50,619 nucleotides of DNA, taken from the NCBI GenBank assembly GCA_021776775.1, contig JAJFFE010000116.1, positions 1 through 50,619 on the forward strand. The letters are read 5' to 3'. Under the pieces are notes generated by a model. It worked only from the letters and a program-made list of their open reading frames with translations. It was not told the DNA's origin and did no database searches. This DNA is from Planctomycetota bacterium. Its GTDB lineage: Bacteria > Planctomycetota > UBA8108 > UBA1146 > JAJFFE01. Position numbers and translations under genes: made by a program. How positions within the stretch are numbered: the first letter of the stretch is position 1; every line of letters starts with the position of its first letter. Of the stretch, positions 1-7,194 are shown one piece after another.

Positions 1-146
1 CGGTGAGTGGTGGAGTTCGGCGGAAGATTGCTGTTCGGAATTCGCAGGCGAATTGGTGGATTCGTTGAGGATTACGAATGGGGAGATTCCGTCGAAGACC
101 GCCGCTCACGGTGCCTCTGACTTTTCGGCCGGGCCTCTAGCTGCGG
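1..146. other. left-edge non-coding stretch
   Basis: No convincing gene is visible here. The only feature I can point to is a CGGCCGGGCCTCTAG block at 126-140, just beyond the stop of the PhnA-like gene. It belongs to a small motif family seen after other stop codons in this window (listed separately). Confidence 0.4.
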
Positions 147-563
147 CTACTCCTTGGGGTCGTTCGCCCACGCTTCCACGTCGGGGTCGAGGTAGAGATT
201 CTCGAGGTTCTCGCTCGCCCAGCGCTGGTCCATGTCAGCAAGGCGACGGAGCATTCGAACGATGAGGACTTGAGCCGCAACCACGTCGGTCCACATGGTG
301 TTCGTCAAGCAGCGCCACCGTTCGGGGTTTTCGATCCGACGTGCCGCGAAGCCGTCGCGGCACGGTTCGCATATGAACGCGCAACGGTCGGGGTCCGGCT
401 CGTCGGACAGCGGCGACACTTCGTACGCGGCCAGCGGAACGCCGGACGTCGTGCACAGTTCACACGCCGACCCCGATCGCCGAGAGAGTCCACGGCCGAG
501 TCGATTCAACTCGTCGAGTCGAGCGCGATGCGCGTCGAGTCCCTTTGCCATGTCGTTCGTCAC
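147..563 (-). CDS. PhnA-type zinc-ribbon protein
   Basis: Small cytoplasmic protein of the family named after PhnA, which has an N-terminal zinc ribbon; its biochemical role is not settled and the link to phosphonate use is historical. The 138 residues carry two CxxC knuckles, C34-E-L-C37 and C65-E-P-C68, with an extra Cys at 61, enough to bind one zinc. The opening (KGLDAHRARLDELNRLGRGL) and the WRCLN/T...MW and LYLDPDVEAWA blocks are what I recall for full-length members, so the gene appears intact. The start is a GTG at 563 that overlaps the upstream stop as GTGA, which implies translational coupling to the coiled-coil gene at 560-844. An ATG four codons further in (551) is an alternative. 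The family call is firm, the function open. Confidence 0.8.
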   Translation of the reverse strand: MTNDMAKGLDAHRARLDELNRLGRGLSRRSGSACELCTTSGVPLAAYEVSPLSDEPDPDRCAFICEPCRDGFAARRIENPERWRCLTNTMWTDVVAAQVLIVRMLRRLADMDQRWASENLENLYLDPDVEAWANDPKE

Positions 564-844
564 TCGTCTTTCAACAACGCGGTCTCGTCTTGGATCGACT
601 CCAGCGCTTTCTGGGCACGTGCGACACTGTCGAGCAACTGGCGCACGTGCGGGTCCCCGCGGAGGACCTCGGTCTCTCCCTTCTCCAGCATTCGCAGCGC
701 CAGGTGCTTGCCGAGATCTTGATGGCGACGACGCAGTTCGGATTCCGCCTCCATGCGTTCCATTTCGAGCTTGCCACGCTTGGTCAAGCGGCCGACCTTC
801 TCGCCGGCGTCGCGCAACCCCTTCTTCAGCTTGTCACCCCACAT
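560..844 (-). CDS. small coiled-coil protein, unknown function
   Basis: A 94-residue, highly charged, almost entirely helical protein. The N-terminus is basic and amphipathic (WGDKLKKGLRDAGEKVGRL). The rest is heptad-like (MERMEAESELRRRHQDLGKH, then DSVARAQKALESIQDETALL), suggesting a dimeric coiled coil. It has no signal peptide, membrane segment or cysteine. I chose ATG 844 because the same frame upstream is not protein-like and runs into the divergent xthA leader. Its stop overlaps the start of the PhnA-like gene by 4 nt, so the two are probably made together. I do not recognise a named family. Confidence 0.6.
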   Translation of the reverse strand: MWGDKLKKGLRDAGEKVGRLTKRGKLEMERMEAESELRRRHQDLGKHLALRMLEKGETEVLRGDPHVRQLLDSVARAQKALESIQDETALLKDE

Positions 845-980
845 ACTGTCGCTCCTAACTCGACCATCGTAACCGACGACTTCGGGCGGAAGAAGCTGGT
901 CCGACCCAGAACGAGAGGCGCGGTTTGGCGCGTCGCAGTATGCCTTGCGCCCGCTGCCGCAATTCGCTTTGCTCTCGCGC

Positions 981-1763
981 ATGCGCATCGCCACATGGAA
1001 CATCAACGGCCTTCGGTCTCGGCTCGACTTCGTCCGTCACTGGCTTCGTGACCGAAAACCTGACGTGGTTGGCTTCCAAGAGTTGAAGGCCACGGAAGAT
1101 CAGTTTCCGTTCGACGAATTCGAAGCGGAAGGATACCACGCCGCGATCCACCCCCAAAAAGCGTGGAACGGGGTGGCTATCCTGAGCAAGAACCCCGTCG
1201 AGGTCACTCAGCTGGGACTGCCCGACGAGGACGAACCCGGGGCGCGATTGATCGCGGCGCGCTGCCCAAACGGCGACGGACCCGGGCTGCACTTCATCAC
1301 CATCTACGTCCCCAACGGCAAGACGGTGGAACACGACGACTTCCCCATGAAGCTGCGCTGGCTCGGATCTCTTCGCCGCTACTTGGACTCCGCGCACGAC
1401 CCGAGCGAACCCACGGTCCTCTGCGGCGACTTCAACCTCTGCCCGGAGCCGGTGGATTCCTTCAAGGAGGATCCGACCCGGATCTTCCACACCCCGGAAG
1501 AACGGCAACGGTACCGCTCGCTCGAACAGTGGGGCTTGCGGGACCTCTTCCGCGCGCAACACCCGGAGACCCAAGCGTTCAGTTGGTGGGACTATCGCGG
1601 CGGCGCGTTCCATCGCAAACTCGGACTCCGGATAGACTTCTTGCTGGGCACACCGTCGGTGATCGAACGTCTCGAATCGGTCGAGATCGATCGCGAGTAC
1701 CGCAAGAAGAAGGACGGCCTGACGCCTAGCGACCACGCACCGGTCATCGCCGACCTACGCTGA
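981..1763 (+). CDS. xthA: exodeoxyribonuclease III (AP endonuclease)
   Basis: Exonuclease III/ExoA-family enzyme: cuts DNA 5' to abasic sites and degrades 3' ends in base-excision repair. The 260 residues have the family's expected length and all core motifs of the endonuclease/exonuclease/phosphatase fold: N-terminal TWNINGLRSRL with the metal-region Asn7, the QELKAT block with metal-binding Glu34, the IYVPNG strand, CGDFNLCPEP with the catalytic Asp and Asn, RIDFLL, and C-terminal SDHAPVIADL with the catalytic His. ATG 981 starts exactly at the conserved MRIATWNING; longer starts add non-homologous sequence. No strong ribosome-binding site is visible. It is divergent from the coiled-coil/PhnA pair across ~136 bp. 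Soluble and cytoplasmic. Confidence 0.95.
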   Translation: MRIATWNINGLRSRLDFVRHWLRDRKPDVVGFQELKATEDQFPFDEFEAEGYHAAIHPQKAWNGVAILSKNPVEVTQLGLPDEDEPGARLIAARCPNGDGPGLHFITIYVPNGKTVEHDDFPMKLRWLGSLRRYLDSAHDPSEPTVLCGDFNLCPEPVDSFKEDPTRIFHTPEERQRYRSLEQWGLRDLFRAQHPETQAFSWWDYRGGAFHRKLGLRIDFLLGTPSVIERLESVEIDREYRKKKDGLTPSDHAPVIADLR

Positions 1764-2011
1764 CGCGATCGACGACCGCCGCTGGTCGCGATCAAATCGC
1801 CGCCCCGGTGACCCAGCGGACCCGCACGTAAGTCGTGTCCCCGAACCCATGAAGACCCGATGCTTGCACTCGGCCCGGTCGATCGGGAGAATTGCTGGCT
1901 GGGCCGAGACTCCGTACCACATTCAGATCTCACGAGCTGCGCTGAAACGCCCGGCGTCAGATTCGCGAAGCAGCTCCATCAGACTAGAGCTGCCAGGAAA
2001 GAGAGCGCACC

Positions 2012-3757
2012 ATGCCCCGCTGGGTTGTCTCCGTCGGTATCGCCATCTGCGTGGCGACTGCCGCTCCCGGTTTGAACGCACAAGCACCGTTCACCGAAGA
2101 GGGCGCCGCACGCGGACTCGCTCTGTTCATGTACGGCGGAGGCGAGGGGTGGGGCCGCGGAATGGCGCTCAACGATCTCGATGGCGACGGCGACCTCGAC
2201 GTCGCCATGACCGGATCGATCACCGGAGCCATGTCGCTGTGGGAGAACTCTGGCGCGGGCAACTTCTCTCCGCGCGACGCGACCGGCATCCCCTCCGCTG
2301 CGCTCTACAACGGAATCACCGCTGCCGACTACGATGCCGACGGCGATCTGGACTTGTATCTCGCCAACTACAACGGCCCCAACGTCCTGGTACGTAATGA
2401 CGGAAACTTCAACTTCACGGACGTCACGGCGACCGCCATGGTCGGTGATGCCGGGCACACGGCTGGCTGCGCCTGGGGTGACTACGACGGTGACGGCTGG
2501 ATCGATCTGCTCGTCACGAATCACTCGCCCCAAGGGACAGAGAACAACCGCCTCATGCGCAATCTCGGTGACGGGACGTTCGACGACGTCACCGACGAGC
2601 TCCTCCTGCAAGAGTACGGACCGAGCTTCCAGGCGCTGTTTTTCGACTACGATCGTGACGGTGATTCCGATCTGTACGTGACCAACGACAAGGGACCGAC
2701 GCTCGGCTACGAGTGTCGGCTCTGGCGCAACGACGATGGCGTCCTGACCGATGTTTCCGCGTCGTCGGGCGCCGGAATATTCGCCATGGCAATGGGGCTC
2801 GGCGTCGGTGACCCCAATCGCGACGGCTACCTGGATCTCTACGTCACCAACACCCCGCTCGGCGATGACAATATTCTGCTCGTGAACCAAGGTGACGGCA
2901 CGTTCACAGACGAAAGCTCCAGCTACGGAATTGGCGCGTGTGCGTCCGGTTGGGGTGTCGAGCTCCTGGACTTCGACAACGACGGCTACGAAGACATCTT
3001 CGTGCTCGACGGCGGCATCCCCAACTCGCTGTACCACGGGGGCCCGACGCTGCCGTACCCCAACATTGCGCAGACGCTCGGACTAGCGCTCATTGCGCCG
3101 AGCTACTCGGTTTCCGCAGGGGACGTCGACTTGGACGGCGATCTCGACCTCGTCGTCTCGAGCAGCAACTGGCCGCTCGAGTTGTACATCAACCACGAAG
3201 GTGAGACTCGCAACTGGATCGATATCTCGCTCGACTCTGCGACACCGAACACGCGCGCCATCGGGGCAATCGTCGACATCGTCGCCGGCGGCGTGACGCA
3301 AACCCAAGCCGTCTACGGTACCGGTAGCTACAAGAACTCGATTCCATATTCGTTGCACTTCGGCCTCGACACTGCCACGACCGTCGACTCGATCACGGTA
3401 CTGTGGCCAGGCGGAGGCGTAAGTGAACACGGCCCATTCGACGCGAACCAACGCATCACGCTCGACGACTCGACTGCGATCGTTCCGCAACCGGTCTTCA
3501 TCCGTGGCGACGTCAATTCCGATGGGTCGTTCGACATCGCCGATTCGGTACTGACTTTGTCGCACCTCTTCCTCGCCGAACCGATCGACTGCCTGCGCTC
3601 CGCGGACTCCAACTCCGATCAATCGCTGGATGTTGCCGACGCCGTCTACTCCTTGAGTGCCTTGTTCGGTCTCGGTTCCGCGATCGACGGTCCACACCCC
3701 GCTTGTGGTGAAGCGGCATCCGCGCTGTCCTGCGTCTCGAGTCCCAACTGCCCGTAG
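2012..3757 (+). CDS. secreted FG-GAP/VCBS protein with ASPIC and dockerin-like domains
   Basis: Exported 581-residue protein with a signal peptide (VVSVGIAICVATAAPGLNAQ, residues ~4-23). Residues ~40-390 are FG-GAP/VCBS-type beta-propeller repeats with Ca-binding loops such as NDLDGDGDLDV, DYDADGDLDLY and DYDGDGWIDLL. Residues ~400-490 match ASPIC/UnbV (GTGSYKNS, LHFGLD, VLWPGGGVSEHGPF). Residues ~497-560 form a dockerin-like pair of EF-hands (GDVNSDGSFDIADS and DSNSDQSLDVADAV), ending in a Cys-rich tail that finishes ...SSPNCP. A purine-rich stretch (GGAAAGAGAG) precedes ATG 2012. It is a tandem paralogue of the next gene. The likely role is extracellular binding or adhesion; no catalytic residues were recognised. 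Confidence 0.9.
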   Translation: MPRWVVSVGIAICVATAAPGLNAQAPFTEEGAARGLALFMYGGGEGWGRGMALNDLDGDGDLDVAMTGSITGAMSLWENSGAGNFSPRDATGIPSAALYNGITAADYDADGDLDLYLANYNGPNVLVRNDGNFNFTDVTATAMVGDAGHTAGCAWGDYDGDGWIDLLVTNHSPQGTENNRLMRNLGDGTFDDVTDELLLQEYGPSFQALFFDYDRDGDSDLYVTNDKGPTLGYECRLWRNDDGVLTDVSASSGAGIFAMAMGLGVGDPNRDGYLDLYVTNTPLGDDNILLVNQGDGTFTDESSSYGIGACASGWGVELLDFDNDGYEDIFVLDGGIPNSLYHGGPTLPYPNIAQTLGLALIAPSYSVSAGDVDLDGDLDLVVSSSNWPLELYINHEGETRNWIDISLDSATPNTRAIGAIVDIVAGGVTQTQAVYGTGSYKNSIPYSLHFGLDTATTVDSITVLWPGGGVSEHGPFDANQRITLDDSTAIVPQPVFIRGDVNSDGSFDIADSVLTLSHLFLAEPIDCLRSADSNSDQSLDVADAVYSLSALFGLGSAIDGPHPACGEAASALSCVSSPNCP

Positions 3758-3768
3758 GGGCCGGGCCT

Positions 3769-4002
3769 CTAGCCCGGACTATTCATCAGGCGGAGTCGTT
3801 TCGCGCCCGAAAGGGCGCGGATCGCACCGAGCGTAGACAGCGAAGGACAATCGAGGGATGATCAACGGAACACAGGCTGCGATTTCCGTGAAGATCCAGG
3901 CACGACGCCGCTGTCGACCTAGTGGTCTTCAAGAAGGAGTAACGCAGAGATTCGCGGGAAGCGCAGCCTGCGCGGCTTCGCCTGATGAATAGTCCGGGCT
4001 AG
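3769..4002. mobile_element. MITE-like element, copy 1
   Basis: A 234-bp non-coding element bounded by 27-bp terminal inverted repeats, 3769-3795 and 3976-4002, that differ at one base. Each begins CTAGCCCGGACTATTCATCA. Both ends carry the palindrome CTAG, which could be a 4-bp target duplication. The 140 bp at 3863-4002 reappear inverted at 50480-50619 with one mismatch that I can see. It has no transposase, as expected for an element moved in trans. Its right end abuts the AGGAG ribosome-binding site of the gene at 4015. Confidence 0.8.
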
Positions 4003-4014
4003 GAGACTTCACCC

Positions 4015-5763
4015 ATGCAACGATTGCTCGCTCTGACCATCGCCTCGATCGCGCTGATCGTGACTTCGCAAAGTGAAGCTCAGGCGCCCTTCACCGAAGA
4101 AGCTGCGTCTCGCGGGATTTCGTTTTTCCTGTACACCGGCACGCTCGGCGCTGGACGCGGCATGGCGCTGAACGACTTCGACAACGACGGCGATCTCGAC
4201 TTCGTCATGACTGGGCACGTCGCAGGCGACATCACCGTGTACGAAAACACCGGCCTTGGCACCTTCATCGAACGACCTGGACTCGGGCTTCCACCCGGCG
4301 CCACGCTCAACGGATTGTCGACAGCCGACTACGACGCCGACGGCGATCTAGACCTCTACATTTCGAACTACACCGGTGCCAACATCCTAGCCCGAAACGA
4401 CGGCAACCTGGCGTTCTCCAACGTCACGACGCAGGCGCAAGTTGGCGACACCGGCCACAGCACCGGAACAACATGGGGCGACTACGACGGCGACGGCTGG
4501 CTCGACCTATACGTTGCCAACTACGACGTGCTACTCGTCGAGACGAATCATTTGTATCGCAATAACGGCGACGGAACGTTCGAAGACGTGACCGCGACGC
4601 TCGGCTTGTTCGACAGTAGCCCCACTCTTCAACCGGTATTCTTCGACTACGACCGGGACGGTGACGTCGACCTGTACGTCGGCAACGACAAAGGCGCGAG
4701 TCTAGACTTTCAGTCGAAGCTATGGCGCAACGACGGCGGCGTCTTCAGCGACGTGTCGAACTCGTCCGGAGCCGGGGTCATCGCAGATTCGATGGGCGTC
4801 GGTCACGGCGACCCGAATCGCGACGGCTACCTAGACCTCTGCATTACCAACACGCCCCCCGGAGGCGACAACCTCCTGCTGATCAACCAACAGGACGGCA
4901 CGTTCGCCGATGCCAGCGCGAGCTACGGCATTCAATACTGTTTGGTCGGCTGGGCGGCCGAGTTCTTCGACTTCGACAACGACAGCTTTGAAGACTTGTT
5001 GGTCTTGGACGGTTCCAGCGGAATCCCGACTCAGCTCTTTCGCGGCAGCGTGACCACACCTTGGCTGGAAATCGGCAGCACCGTCGGCTTGGTCACCTAT
5101 CAGTCGTCCTACTGCGCGACGCCGGGAGACATCGACGGGGACGGCGACCTCGACGTCTTCATGTCGAGCACAGGTTGGCCCTTGGAGCTGCAGATCAACA
5201 ACGAAGGTCAGAACCGGAACTCGATTCAAGTACGACTAGATTCCTCAACGTTCAACCGCCGCGCGGTCGGCGCAATCGTCGAGATCGAAGCCGGCGGTAT
5301 CACACAAACGCGGGGAATGTACGCGTGCGGCAGCTACAAGAACTCGCTGCCCTACGCGCTACACTTCGGCCTCGACGCGGTAACCGAAGTCGACTCGATC
5401 ACCGTTCACTGGCCGGGCGGCGCCGTCAGCGAACACGGGCCGTTCGCGGCAAACCAAACGGTGGTACTCGACGACTCGAGCGCCGTGATTCCGGAGCCGG
5501 TTTACATACGTGGCGACGCCAACTCGGACGGAAGCTACGACATCGCGGACGCGGTGCTCACCCTGTCGCACTTGTTTTTGGCTGAACCGGTGGTCTGCCA
5601 CCGCGCCCTCGACGCCAATGAAGATGAAGCGCTCGACGTCGCCGACGCTGTCTACTCGCTCGGCGCACTGTTCGGTCTCGGAGCCCCGGTCGGAAGCCCT
5701 CACCCTGCGTGCGGCAGCGCGCCGAGCGCTCTCCCGTGCACGGCGTTCCCTGGCTGCCCGTAA
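4015..5763 (+). CDS. secreted FG-GAP/VCBS protein with ASPIC and dockerin-like domains (paralogue)
   Basis: 582-residue paralogue of the gene at 2012, collinear over its whole length. It has a signal peptide (residues ~1-23, ending SQSEAQ), FG-GAP/VCBS repeats to ~395 (NDFDNDGDLDF, DYDADGDLDLY, DYDGDGWLDLY), an ASPIC/UnbV region at ~400-492 (CGSYKNSLPYALHFGLD, HWPGGAVSEHGPF), and a dockerin-like EF-hand pair (DANSDGSYDIADAV, DANEDEALDVADAV) with the tail ...TAFPGCP. The start ATG 4015 has AGGAG at 4001-4005, which is the last base pairs of the MITE-like element plus its flank. Any transcript from the upstream paralogue must therefore cross the element, or the element supplies the promoter. 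It ends only 5 bp from the convergent gene. Confidence 0.9.
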   Translation: MQRLLALTIASIALIVTSQSEAQAPFTEEAASRGISFFLYTGTLGAGRGMALNDFDNDGDLDFVMTGHVAGDITVYENTGLGTFIERPGLGLPPGATLNGLSTADYDADGDLDLYISNYTGANILARNDGNLAFSNVTTQAQVGDTGHSTGTTWGDYDGDGWLDLYVANYDVLLVETNHLYRNNGDGTFEDVTATLGLFDSSPTLQPVFFDYDRDGDVDLYVGNDKGASLDFQSKLWRNDGGVFSDVSNSSGAGVIADSMGVGHGDPNRDGYLDLCITNTPPGGDNLLLINQQDGTFADASASYGIQYCLVGWAAEFFDFDNDSFEDLLVLDGSSGIPTQLFRGSVTTPWLEIGSTVGLVTYQSSYCATPGDIDGDGDLDVFMSSTGWPLELQINNEGQNRNSIQVRLDSSTFNRRAVGAIVEIEAGGITQTRGMYACGSYKNSLPYALHFGLDAVTEVDSITVHWPGGAVSEHGPFAANQTVVLDDSSAVIPEPVYIRGDANSDGSYDIADAVLTLSHLFLAEPVVCHRALDANEDEALDVADAVYSLGALFGLGAPVGSPHPACGSAPSALPCTAFPGCP

Positions 5764-5768
5764 CTGTC

Positions 5769-6635
5769 TCAATCCTCTCCCACCGCCGCGTCGTACGCTC
5801 TGCGCGCTTCTCCGAGACGGAACTCATTGCCCATCACGCGGTAGGTTCCGTCACCTAAGAGTTCCTGTCCGATCCGACGAAGAAAACCCAGAGTCGCCAG
5901 CATCGCTCCTGACCCTATGCTCACCCGGCGAATGCCAAGCTCTTCCAACTCTGCCACCGGTGGCACCTGAGGACTGGCGATCGCTGGGTTGGCGACGACG
6001 TTGATCGGCGCATCGATTTCTTGCACGAGACGGGTGAGACCGCTTCGTTCAATCCCCCCCGGTACGAACACGCAATCCGCTCCGGCCGCCACGTAACGCA
6101 CGCCGCGGCGGATCGCTTCGTCGATGGGCGAACGCGGAGCATTCGCGCGCGTGAGCAGCACATCGGTTTTGGCGTTGATGGTCAACGGGTACTCGAACCG
6201 GTTGGCGCGTTCACGAATCGCCTGGAGACGCTCGACCAGGATCGACGGATCGACGAGCGGTCCACCTGGCCCACCGACGCTATCTTCGATGTTCACGCCG
6301 ACCGCGCCGAGCCCGATGATCTCCTCCACGCGATCGGCGATCCGTTGCGGATCGTCGGCGTAGCCGTGTTCGATGTCTGCGGTCACTGGGATTTCGACCG
6401 CGGCGACGATCGCCGCGATGGCATCACGCATGATCTCCCACGTCATCGACTCGCCCTCGCGCATGCCGCGAGACGCTGAAATGCCGAGGCTCGTCGTGCC
6501 GATCGCCTCGGCGCCGAGTGAAGCAAAGATACGCGCACTGGCGACATCCCAGGCGTTGGGAAGCACGAGGATCCCGCTGCCACCGCTGTGGCGAGCACGG
6601 AATCGGGTCGCCTTGTCGAGAGGGGTAGGGCTCAA
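5769..6635 (-). CDS. isocitrate lyase/PEP mutase family protein
   Basis: Cytoplasmic TIM-barrel enzyme of the PEP mutase/isocitrate lyase superfamily (288 residues, normal for the single-domain PEP mutase-like branch). Visible motifs: LVLPNAWDVASARIF, TTSLGISASRG, the Mg-binding strand VTADIEHGYADDP, GAVGVNIEDS and INAKTDVLL. The KKCGH catalytic loop of true isocitrate and methylisocitrate lyases is not seen; the loop here reads GMREGES. I therefore read it as a lyase, hydrolase or oxaloacetate decarboxylase-like member of unknown substrate. The start is TTG 6635, with GGAGGAG just upstream. It is convergent with the FG-GAP gene and no metabolic partners are adjacent. Confidence 0.85.
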   Translation of the reverse strand: MSPTPLDKATRFRARHSGGSGILVLPNAWDVASARIFASLGAEAIGTTSLGISASRGMREGESMTWEIMRDAIAAIVAAVEIPVTADIEHGYADDPQRIADRVEEIIGLGAVGVNIEDSVGGPGGPLVDPSILVERLQAIRERANRFEYPLTINAKTDVLLTRANAPRSPIDEAIRRGVRYVAAGADCVFVPGGIERSGLTRLVQEIDAPINVVANPAIASPQVPPVAELEELGIRRVSIGSGAMLATLGFLRRIGQELLGDGTYRVMGNEFRLGEARRAYDAAVGED

Positions 6636-7194
6636 CGCTCCTCCAGGTCGGTCGAGAGTGAAACGGACGGGTAGTGAAACTGAGTTGAGAGTACGACGAT
6701 GGCGAGACTAGGGGGAGGGAGGAAGTGAGACGGGCAGCGAGCCCCGAGCGGGGAACGCATTGGATGCGACTCCGTCGTGCTTTCCGAGTCGGAGCGGGCG
6801 CAGAGTCATACCGAGGGCGTCCACCCGCGAGGACGCGCGCACCCGAACCCAGGCTCCCCGTCCTCTAGACGCGGAAGCCCCTCTGAGCTAAAGTCTCCGT
6901 TTCGAAATTTCGCGCGACCGCGCGAACCGCCCGGGACGCCGATCCCCGCGAGAATCTTCTCGGGGCCGCGATCTCCCGGCGAGCTTAACCTCCTGAGATC
7001 AAACGACTTTCAGTGGTCGTGAGACCGTCGAGCGGCCCGTCACTGGCGTTGGCCGCCGAGCCTGGGCGCGTCCCCGTTCGAGTGTATGCTCGGGGCGCAC
7101 TCACCGCATTTCGATCGACGATCCGATCCCCCATCGGGATCGTGGAAACCTATTGGCTGGCCGAGTGCCGAGCCGCGGAATCGAGGACACAACC
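6636..7194. promoter_or_regulatory. 558-bp divergent intergenic region
   Basis: No protein-like frame is visible. It must hold the promoters of the divergent genes at 6635 and 7195, but I cannot place -35/-10 boxes with confidence. One GC-rich hairpin is visible: CCCCGCGAGAATCTTCTCGG and the following GG, at 6944-6965. Confidence 0.4.

Noticed and set aside
1979..3037. 352-codon antisense frame opposite the first FG-GAP gene
   Set aside because: The VxVAVxVVV pattern is the complement of the repeated GACGGCGAC-type codons of the Ca-binding loops, not an independent protein.
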